A stretch of DNA of 40,294 bases from Cellulophaga sp. BC115SP (GTDB lineage Bacteria; Bacteroidota; Bacteroidia; Cytophagales; Spirosomataceae): contig NZ_JAAALB010000051.1 of the NCBI RefSeq assembly GCF_009905545.1, positions 1 through 40,294 of the forward strand, in the 5' to 3' direction. Shown here one piece after another: positions 33,869 through 40,294 of the stretch (position 1 is its first letter; each line of letters begins with the position of its first letter). The notes under the pieces were generated by a model that ran no database searches, was not told where the DNA came from, and saw only the letters and a program-made list of their open reading frames with translations. The translations under genes and the position numbers were made by a program.

Positions 33869-35218
33869 ATGAAAAAATTAACTAAAAATATATTCTTAGT
33901 AGGTTTAGCTGTTTCAACACTCACCTCTTGTGATAATAGTTACTTAGATTTAGAGCCAAAAGTAAGTATTGATGAATCTGCGGCTTTAAACACATCGAAA
34001 GATATCCAAGTAACACTTAATGGTGCTTATGATGGACTCAGTGACGTAAATGTTTGGGGAGGGGGGAGCCAGTACATAAAAGAACTATTAGTAGATGACA
34101 GAGATGTCGTATTTGGAGGTACATTTACAACTCTTGACGAAATTTGGAGAAAAACTATTGCTACGACCAATGGTGATATTACTAATCTTTGGCTCGATAG
34201 CTACAATTCAATTAACCGTGTAAACAATGTATTGTCGGCAATATCAAAGGTTGATGATGCTAATAGAAATAGAGTAGAGGGTGAAGCCCGTTTTATTCGA
34301 GGAGCCTTGTATTTTGATTTGGTAAACTTATATGGAAAATTCTGGGGTGATGGAGATAATAACACAAACCTTGCAGTACCTTTAATATTGACGCCAACTC
34401 GTGGTATTACACAGGATGATTACCGTACTCGTGCTACAGTAGCTCAAGTTTATGCTCAGGTTATAGATGATTTAACAAAAGCTGAGCAGCTATTGAGCTC
34501 GCAAGTAGATAACTATGGTTTTGCCTCAAAAAATGCAGCAGCGGCAATGCTGTCGAGAGTTTATTTAGCACAGGGCAACTACGCTTTGGCTAGAGACGCT
34601 GCCAATCGTGTTATTACCTCAGGAGTACACGCCTTAGCACCAACATTTGCTGATGCATTTGCTGATGGTTCAAATACTGAAGAGTTGATTTTTAGAATTA
34701 TTGTTACCGACCAAGATGGAGCAAATGATTTAAATACATTCTATGGCTCTACAGCTAGCAATGGACGTGGTGATATTCGTGTGCAATCAAAATTCTTATC
34801 CTTATATTCTTCAGAGGATTCAAGAGGTAAATTTTTCGAGCGTGTAAATAACCTTAATTTTACTTTGAAGTTTGCTGATAGATATGGCGATTTGCCAATT
34901 ATTCGATTTGCAGAAATGTATCTTACAAGAGCGGAATGTAATTTTAGACTTGGTACTACGGTTGGTGCGTTGCCTATTTCTGATATTAATAAGATTCGTG
35001 ATAGAGCTGGAGCCAATTTATTAACTAACTTAACTTTAGCAGATATCTTAAAAGAAAGACGCCTGGAGTTAGCATTTGAAGGAGGTAATTATTTAGATAT
35101 CAAAAGAACTAAACAAAGTGTTGGTGCTTTAACTTCCAATTCTAACGCTTTGACACTCCCAATTCCACAACGAGAAATAGATACAAACAAATCTTTGGTT
35201 CAGAATGCTGGATACTAG
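33869..35218 (+). CDS. SusD/RagB-family nutrient-binding outer-membrane lipoprotein
   Basis: The 449-residue lipoprotein has a signal peptide with lipobox TLTSC (Cys21), then the SusD start DNSYLDLEPKVSIDE. The TPR-like helical core includes RFIRGALYFDLVNLYGKFWG, and the typical end is ILKERRLELAFEGGNYLDIKR followed by ALTLPIPQREIDTN. It caps the SusC barrel and binds the ligand at the cell surface. It is somewhat shorter than glycan-binding SusD proteins of 500-600 residues, which may fit a smaller ligand; this is only suggestive. It ends the susC-susD operon, with a strong terminator about 125 bases downstream. Confidence 0.94.
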   Translation: MKKLTKNIFLVGLAVSTLTSCDNSYLDLEPKVSIDESAALNTSKDIQVTLNGAYDGLSDVNVWGGGSQYIKELLVDDRDVVFGGTFTTLDEIWRKTIATTNGDITNLWLDSYNSINRVNNVLSAISKVDDANRNRVEGEARFIRGALYFDLVNLYGKFWGDGDNNTNLAVPLILTPTRGITQDDYRTRATVAQVYAQVIDDLTKAEQLLSSQVDNYGFASKNAAAAMLSRVYLAQGNYALARDAANRVITSGVHALAPTFADAFADGSNTEELIFRIIVTDQDGANDLNTFYGSTASNGRGDIRVQSKFLSLYSSEDSRGKFFERVNNLNFTLKFADRYGDLPIIRFAEMYLTRAECNFRLGTTVGALPISDINKIRDRAGANLLTNLTLADILKERRLELAFEGGNYLDIKRTKQSVGALTSNSNALTLPIPQREIDTNKSLVQNAGY

Positions 35219-35340
35219 TTTAAGTACAAAAGCTAAAAGTTAGATAATTTATAAGGTTTTTTAAATAAATCGAAATGAGGAATTTACTCCATCGAGGATT
35301 TATGATATTTTCTAAATAAAAATCTAATTATCTAATAAAT

Positions 35341-35382
35341 AAAAAAAGGGTATAGGCATTTAAGCCTATACCCTTTTTTTTT
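35341..35382 (+). terminator. Terminator of the susC-susD operon
   Basis: GGGTATAGGC (35348-35357) pairs with GCCTATACCC (35364-35373) around ATTTAA, with seven A before and nine T after. Between the susD stop and this hairpin a further inverted repeat (TTAGATAATT near 35237, AATTATCTAA near 35329) could form a larger 3' structure. Confidence 0.9.
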
Positions 35383-35511
35383 AGGAAATATTTAACTTTT
35401 TTTGCCCTGTGGTAGAGAGACCGTACTGAAACGACAACATATCTAGAAAATATATTTTGTTGTTTCTAAGAAAAAATAATCAAAAAGGGAAAAGTTTTAT
35501 TTGAAATAGGC

Positions 35512-36165
35512 ATGTTAATAGCAAAAAATATCATCAAACGTTATGCTTCCTTACAAGTACTTAAAGGAATAGACCTGAATATCAATAAAGGGGAGATTGT
35601 CTCAATTGTTGGGGCTTCGGGGGCAGGAAAAAGTACTTTATTGCATATCTTGGGTACATTAGACCAGCCAGACGCTGGAAGTCTAATCATCGATGGACAA
35701 GATGTCACCCAACTAGGAGAGAGGCCTTTGGCTACTTTTAGAAATGAAAAAATTGGATTTATTTTTCAATTTCATAACCTATTAGGTGAGTTTTCGGCAC
35801 TTGAAAATGTTTGTATGCCCTCATTTATTGGTGGAAAAGGAGATAAAGCGGTAAGAGAAAGGGCTGAGGAGTTATTGGTAATGCTAGGGCTAAAAGATAG
35901 AATCAATAATCTACCGTCACAAATGTCAGGAGGTGAGCAGCAACGTACTGCGGTGGCTAGAGCGTTGATGAATTCGCCTGCGATTATTTTTGCAGATGAA
36001 CCTTCTGGTAATTTAGATTCTAAAAATGCACAAGAGTTACATGAACTGTTTTTTACCCTGCGAGATAAATTTCAGCAAACTTTTGTTGTCGTGACTCACA
36101 ACGAGGAATTGGCTAATATGGCAGACCGAAAACTCATTATGCAGGACGGCTTAATTATAAATTAA
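35512..36165 (+). CDS. LolD-type ABC transporter ATP-binding protein
   Basis: The 217-residue ATPase has Walker A GASGAGKST (34-42), the Q-loop in IFQFHNLL, signature MSGGEQQR, Walker B AIIFADEPSGNLD, and the H-loop in VVVTHNEEL. The sequence is of the LolD/MacB group, including the SALENVCMP stretch. LolD powers release of lipoproteins from the inner membrane by LolCE; related ATPases drive MacB-type or FtsE-type systems. No permease gene is adjacent in the window, so the partner is unknown. The start at 35512 gives the normal family N terminus. A bidirectional terminator follows. Confidence 0.88.
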   Translation: MLIAKNIIKRYASLQVLKGIDLNINKGEIVSIVGASGAGKSTLLHILGTLDQPDAGSLIIDGQDVTQLGERPLATFRNEKIGFIFQFHNLLGEFSALENVCMPSFIGGKGDKAVRERAEELLVMLGLKDRINNLPSQMSGGEQQRTAVARALMNSPAIIFADEPSGNLDSKNAQELHELFFTLRDKFQQTFVVVTHNEELANMADRKLIMQDGLIIN

Positions 36166-36223
36166 TCTGCAACAAACATGAGTCATCTCGAATTTTAAGA
36201 TTAGGGTTATTCTCCAAATTTTC

Positions 36224-36267
36224 ATCAAAAAAGCGGTCGAAAAATATTTTTCAACCGCTTTTTTGAT
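36224..36267. terminator. Bidirectional terminator after the ABC ATPase gene
   Basis: A 14-bp perfect stem (36224-36237 with 36254-36267; core AAAGCGGT/ACCGCTTT) is extended inward by GAAAAATATTTTTC. Six T follow the GC core. Confidence 0.85.
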
Positions 36268-36340
36268 ATTACGATACTAGATATAACTTGGCTTAAGACG
36301 CAATCATTGCATCTTTAACACTAGAATACAAATTTTAACA

Positions 36341-36378
36341 TAATCACTCATCCGCTCAATCACTAAATCGCTAAATTA
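36341..36378. repeat. Degenerate short tandem repeat (ATCACTCA-like)
   Basis: The stretch can be read as imperfect copies of AATCACTC / ATCCGCTC / AATCACTA / AATCGCTA. It is intergenic and resembles, without matching, the ATTCACAA and ATCCGA repeats elsewhere in the window. Confidence 0.3.
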
Positions 36379-36611
36379 GTGCTGACTCATGATTTTTTGT
36401 ATTTGTCCCAAAAATTAATCGATAATACAAAACTCTCCAGCAAACACTTTTAAGCTTTTATAAGTTAAACCTCTAGCTTTCGAACCCTTCTGTTTGAACT
36501 TTTACGGGTTTGTTTGTATTTTAGAACTAAAATCTATCTCAATAGTGGTGATTTTACCCTAAAACCAACAATTCAACTAATAAATAGCTTTATTCTTAAG
36601 CGCACTAACTT

Positions 36612-37391
36612 ATGCACATCGAAACTTCGACCTTGGACTCGAAACGTACTAAACTGTATATCTTTCTTTTTGGAATATTCCTTACCAATGCCATTGTAGC
36701 CGAAATTGTTGGTGCCAAGATTTTTTCAGTAGAAAAAACTTTGGGTTTTGCACCAATTCACCTCAATACCTTTTTTGGCATTTGGGACTTAAATCAAACT
36801 GCTGGGGCGCTCAACTGGCCATTTGTTTTTATTACCTCAGATATTATCAATGAATATTTTGGTAAAAAAGGCGTAAAACGTATTTCTTATTTGACGGCTG
36901 GTTTCATCGCCTACAGCTTTTTGATTATTTACGGTGCAACCTTACTAGTACCAGCAGACTTTTGGCTGGATGTCAACAAAGGCGACCATAATTTCAATAT
37001 CAATGAGGCTTTCGCCAAAATCTTCCGTCAAGGATTAGGTATTATCACGGGCTCATTAAGTGCATTTTTGATTAGTCAAATTCTGGATGCGTATGTGTTT
37101 CACTCGATTAGAAAAGTAACGAAAGGTGAGAAGATTTGGCTTCGAGCAACAGGCTCTACCTTAGTATCGCAATTGATAGATAGCTTTGTTGTGATTGGTA
37201 TTGCCTTCGTGGTATTTGGCAACTGGACAATAGACCAATGGATTTCTACTTCTTTGAACAATTATCTATACAAATTCTTCTCGGCTATTATCATGACACC
37301 ACTCATTTACCTAGCCCATAATTTGATAGACGGATATTTAGGAAAAGAACTATCTGATCAACTCATTTCTGAGGCGGGTCAGCAGGAGTAG
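36612..37391 (+). CDS. Queuosine precursor transporter (YhhQ/VUT family)
   Basis: The 259-residue protein has about six membrane helices and matches the YhhQ (DUF165) family: FLTNAIVAEIVGAKIFSV in helix 1, WPFVFITSDIINEYFGKKG in the next loop/helix, and SQLIDSFVVIGIAF near the C terminus. YhhQ imports the deazapurine bases preQ0 or preQ1 for the tRNA modification queuosine. It is a stand-alone gene with its own terminator. Which precursor is carried cannot be told. Confidence 0.88.
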   Translation: MHIETSTLDSKRTKLYIFLFGIFLTNAIVAEIVGAKIFSVEKTLGFAPIHLNTFFGIWDLNQTAGALNWPFVFITSDIINEYFGKKGVKRISYLTAGFIAYSFLIIYGATLLVPADFWLDVNKGDHNFNINEAFAKIFRQGLGIITGSLSAFLISQILDAYVFHSIRKVTKGEKIWLRATGSTLVSQLIDSFVVIGIAFVVFGNWTIDQWISTSLNNYLYKFFSAIIMTPLIYLAHNLIDGYLGKELSDQLISEAGQQE

Positions 37392-37413
37392 ATCAAGATT
37401 TTTTAAATGATAC

Positions 37414-37464
37414 AAAAATGAGCTTCAAATAGAACTTTAATGGTTTTGTTTGAGGCTCATTTTT
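37414..37464 (+). terminator. Terminator after the queuosine transporter gene
   Basis: AAAAATGAGCTTCAAA (37414-37429) pairs with TTTGAGGCTCATTTTT (37449-37464), with one G-U pair in 16. The T-rich end follows. It lies 23 bases after the stop codon and insulates the secreted-protein gene. Confidence 0.85.
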
Positions 37465-37587
37465 ATTAGAAATTTTTCAGAAATATTTCTGCAACTCTAA
37501 AACCTTAAGTCAAACTAAACTAATAAAAACACTGATACTTTATGGAGCTAAGTTAGTCTCAACAAAAAACTAACTTAACAGTTCTCT

Positions 37588-40294
37588 ATGAAGAAAATCT
37601 ACCACTTATTATTAGTTCTGGTTTTATACCTCAATCTCTCATTGCCTAACGCCTACGCACAGAATTATCCTATTTCAGGCTATGGTGCTTTTATGACACC
37701 TTCGTCGCTCACATGGTCGAGTCTTTACAATACCCAAGCACTCAATCTTACTCTAGTAGCCAAGGATATTGGTAGTACTCCCGGAGAAATATTTGCCCGT
37801 ATACGTTTGTCTCGGGTGGGTATTGAAATAGCTAACCCTCAAAGTTTTGTAGCCACTAAAGGCATAAAAGTCAACTTTGGATCTCCTCTGCAACTCTCAG
37901 GAATAGATTTCGCTGAGAACTTCAACTATCAAAATTTAGACGCCTCTGGAGTTCCCGAAAGTCTCTTTACCCAAGGAGGAGTATTACCCAATGGCTTTTG
38001 GACGATTGAGTTGACTTTCTTTGAGTTAGATGCTGCTAGAAATCACCGACAGGTATCTGACAAGATTTCAATAGCCTTTACTGTCAATAATGGGCAAGCT
38101 CCTTTGCTAAACCTTCCTAGTAACGAATCGGAAATAGATGCTCGTTATGGACAGAATTTTAGTTTTGCATGGACTCCCCGAGGAACATCCTTGTCGGGTG
38201 CTGGAGGTTTGACCTATAATTTTAGCCTCTGGGAATTGGGCGAAGACGAAAACCCTTATGATGTAGCCGAAGGTAAAACACCTATTTACACCAGTAGTGT
38301 ATCGGTACCAATGTTAGTGTATGATCCCACCAAGCCTCTTTTGCAAGTGGGCAAGCACTATGCTTGGCAGGTGCAAGTGGTAGACCCTTTTGGTAATAAT
38401 GTCTACGAAAACAATGGAAAAAGTGAAATATGGGAGTTTAGATACGGACTCAAATGTCAAGCACCCGCACTCAACTTCAAAAGTATAGGCTCGGGCTATA
38501 CCGAAATCTATTGGGACAAAATCAATCAAGCCCAAAACTACGACCTACGGTGGCGCATACAAGGCACCAATGAGTATAGCCACTATATTACCTCATGGAC
38601 TTATCACCGTTTGGAATTTGACAGGGAACAGGTGTATGATGTAGAGATTCAAAGCCAATGCTATGGTGGCGAATATAGCGATTGGAAGTCAAGCAAATAT
38701 CCTGAAAATACTACCCCAATGCTCAAGAGCATGACTCCTGCAGCTCCTGTTGTTGTTTATACACGAGAAGAAGCCATCAACCCTGCGGATATTCCCGTGA
38801 ATGGGGCTGATGTTGACCCTACTGTCTACGATAATTTGGTCAATACCTTGAACGCTGAACCAAAATCCGAAATTCGATGTGGGAAAGTAAATCAAACTGC
38901 CGTATTCGCTTGCCAACCAGACGATGTTTCTGATTATCAGGGAACAAAAGATTTTACCAGCAAACCCAACAGTACCTTTTATGTCAATGGCTATGATGTT
39001 CGTATAACCAAAGTCGTCAACCAAACCTCTGGGGAAGGCTTGTTGTATATGCCTCTTTTTGGGCAACGTATCCCTGTAGTTTGGAGTGGCATTACCCTCA
39101 AAGAAGGAGAAGGAAAAGACTATATGGGAAATGCTTATGGCTGTCTGACCTCTGGCGAGGTAATAGTTGCAGGTTCCAATCCCAACCTCATAGTCGGTGA
39201 CCTTAATACACAATACCAAGCACTTTACAATTCGCTCAACAGCCCCGGAAGTTATTCAGGTACTTTTGGACAAGCGGTCTCAGATATGGGACTTATTGCA
39301 CAAGAGTTACTTGATAAAATAGCCAAAGGGACACCCATTGAGCCCTCCGATTATCAAAAGTATAATAGCGTGTGTAATGCTGTCAAGAAAGGTATGGACG
39401 ATTGGAAAAAAAAGCTGGTAGACAAATATGGTGATAACCCAAAGTTTCCAGAATTTCAGCGTCTTTACTCTTCCATCGACAATATCAAAACATCACTACT
39501 CAATGAGATAGACTGTGACCGCCAAGGGAAGGTATGGAACCGAAATACTGACGATTCAGAAGTGCTTTATGCCTCTATAGGTATGCCATATTTGGAGGAT
39601 TTTTATCTCAAAAACCCTTGTAAAATAGCTCTAACTCAAAGCAAATCATCCGAACTAAAAGATTTGCTTAGTACAGCAGTAGACTTGGAGAAGCAACCTT
39701 TAGACGCCAATTTAACAGACAAGCCAACCACTTCTCCTGACCTGCCGACGGCGCTGTCGTTGCTAACACAGCTCCAACTGACTACAAGTTATGCACAAGG
39801 ACATGGCTGTGAAGATTACAAATTTGTAGATTTTAAAGAAGGTTGCATGTACTCTTCAGGGAGTTCACTTACACCAGCAATCACGTATTTTGGTAAACCC
39901 ACTATATGGAAAACCCCATTACCTCTATGGTTAGTCAACAACGTATGGGTCTGCCAAAGTAGCGATACCCCTTTGGCATTTAAGTATTACAATTCATCCG
40001 ACCTAAAATGGTATGATTTACCATTGCCAGCGGGAGAGACAGCTGGCGAAGCCTTTGCCAATGTATTTGCCCAAGGTTTTGCCGTATTGCTAAGCGCAGG
40101 TGTTGGCCTCGGAGCTCAAACCGCAGTAGTGGCCGAACAAACCGCTCAGCGTTGTATCATCAACGGTAGTATAGATTTAGTCATCCAAGGGATATTGTAT
40201 GGTGGTTGGGAGGCCTATCAGCAAGGCAAATTACCCAAAGAGGTATTGCCTTCAATTTGGGATAGAATTTCATTGATTAGTGTAGCAGGTTCTT
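37588..40294 (+). CDS. Very large secreted multidomain protein, C terminus cut by the window; possible polymorphic-toxin carrier
   Basis: The frame is open from an ATG at 37588 to the last base (902 codons, no stop). A signal peptide (MKKIYHLLLVLVLYLNLSLP, then NAYAQ; cleavage near 24) shows export. Residues about 27-285 form a beta-rich module resembling the N-terminal domains of large Bacteroidetes surface proteins. Residues about 288-370 look like a fibronectin-III domain (APALNF..., EIYWDKINQAQNYDLRW, CYGGEYSDW). Residues about 455-530 hold a beta module (FYVNGYDVRITKV, MPLFGQRIPVVWSGITL), and 550-800 are largely helical and polar. From about 815 a hydrophobic helical segment begins (ETAGEAFANVFAQGFAVLL ... 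ILYGGWEAYQQGKLP). That last part resembles the pre-toxin region of polymorphic toxins. The effector domain, if any, lies beyond the window. Function is inferred, not shown. Confidence 0.75.
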   Translation, partial: MKKIYHLLLVLVLYLNLSLPNAYAQNYPISGYGAFMTPSSLTWSSLYNTQALNLTLVAKDIGSTPGEIFARIRLSRVGIEIANPQSFVATKGIKVNFGSPLQLSGIDFAENFNYQNLDASGVPESLFTQGGVLPNGFWTIELTFFELDAARNHRQVSDKISIAFTVNNGQAPLLNLPSNESEIDARYGQNFSFAWTPRGTSLSGAGGLTYNFSLWELGEDENPYDVAEGKTPIYTSSVSVPMLVYDPTKPLLQVGKHYAWQVQVVDPFGNNVYENNGKSEIWEFRYGLKCQAPALNFKSIGSGYTEIYWDKINQAQNYDLRWRIQGTNEYSHYITSWTYHRLEFDREQVYDVEIQSQCYGGEYSDWKSSKYPENTTPMLKSMTPAAPVVVYTREEAINPADIPVNGADVDPTVYDNLVNTLNAEPKSEIRCGKVNQTAVFACQPDDVSDYQGTKDFTSKPNSTFYVNGYDVRITKVVNQTSGEGLLYMPLFGQRIPVVWSGITLKEGEGKDYMGNAYGCLTSGEVIVAGSNPNLIVGDLNTQYQALYNSLNSPGSYSGTFGQAVSDMGLIAQELLDKIAKGTPIEPSDYQKYNSVCNAVKKGMDDWKKKLVDKYGDNPKFPEFQRLYSSIDNIKTSLLNEIDCDRQGKVWNRNTDDSEVLYASIGMPYLEDFYLKNPCKIALTQSKSSELKDLLSTAVDLEKQPLDANLTDKPTTSPDLPTALSLLTQLQLTTSYAQGHGCEDYKFVDFKEGCMYSSGSSLTPAITYFGKPTIWKTPLPLWLVNNVWVCQSSDTPLAFKYYNSSDLKWYDLPLPAGETAGEAFANVFAQGFAVLLSAGVGLGAQTAVVAEQTAQRCIINGSIDLVIQGILYGGWEAYQQGKLPKEVLPSIWDRISLISVAGS

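Larger units (their letters stand above)
36166..36611. other. 446-bp gap between the ABC ATPase and the queuosine transporter
   Basis: No gene seen. The left part holds the strong terminator at 36224-36267. The middle (36341-36378) is a degenerate tandem stretch of an ATCACTCA/ATCGCTAA-like word, similar in style to the other intergenic repeats. I looked for a preQ1 riboswitch before the transporter and saw no matching aptamer. Confidence 0.5.

Noticed and set aside
36268-36611. Possible preQ1 riboswitch before the queuosine precursor transporter
   Set aside because: The expected short stem followed by the A-rich tail and the conserved aptamer bases were not found on reading the leader.
38689-39219. 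176-codon open frame on the minus strand
   Set aside because: It lies wholly inside the large secreted-protein gene on the opposite strand, and its translation shows no family features. It is a shadow of that gene's codon pattern.
1-40294. CRISPR array, tRNA/rRNA, transposase or integrase
   Set aside because: No regularly spaced perfect repeats, no cloverleaf with a GTTCGA-type T-loop, and no transposase or integrase motifs were seen on either strand.

Overview
The window looks like chromosomal DNA of a Bacteroidota member, probably a Cytophagales relative; the genus cannot be fixed from this sequence. The evidence is an A+T-rich genome, a SusC/SusD outer-membrane pair, a PorQ-type type IX secretion protein, anti-sigma-like proteins of the 'VPDGYF' type, a split transketolase, and several -7 boxes matching the Bacteroidetes TAnnTTTG pattern. 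I see no rRNA, tRNA, CRISPR array, insertion sequence or phage gene. Most of the window is housekeeping and regulatory DNA with short operons and many well-formed hairpin terminators.

Layout. 1-1.6 kb: a VOC-fold enzyme divergent from an orphan DeoR regulator. 1.6-6.5 kb: a signalling block with a receiver-PAS-kinase protein, a PAS-PAS kinase and an NtrC-type sigma-54 activator. 6.7-9.5 kb: an M42 aminopeptidase and an acyl-CoA carboxyltransferase. 10-15 kb: porQ, hslU and an unusual serine hydrolase/YdjC deacetylase fusion. 15.3-19.7 kb: rpoN, a CHASE3-like membrane kinase overlapping an Rcp1-type response regulator, a YtxH-like protein and a stand-alone receiver. 19.7-22.1 kb: a gene-free stretch with a possible small RNA, then an ECF sigma / anti-sigma / Spy-like operon. 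22.2-27.5 kb: split transketolase with bcp, an M23 peptidase and a FAH-family hydrolase. 27.8-30.2 kb: an M48 lipoprotein protease convergent with sucC. 30.7-37.4 kb: susC/susD, a LolD-type ATPase and a queuosine-precursor transporter. 37.6 kb to the end: the first 902 codons of a very large secreted protein cut by the window edge.

How parts may work together. Sigma-54, an NtrC-type activator and three histidine kinases lie within about 17 kb. The kinases at 3121-4674 and 16911-18311 share the same His-box subtype, and each sits beside an Rcp-like receiver, which suggests parallel relays. The ECF operon has the layout of an envelope-stress switch. The best candidate for something new is the truncated secreted protein at the right edge. 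It has a signal peptide, beta-rich Bacteroidetes-type modules, a fibronectin-III-like domain and a hydrophobic helical segment resembling the pre-toxin region of polymorphic toxins; its effector end lies outside the window. Other points of interest are a 34-base dispersed repeat in two convergent gene gaps, a 25-bp inverted repeat containing a stop codon, and a promoter-plus-terminator unit without a gene at about 20.0-20.3 kb.
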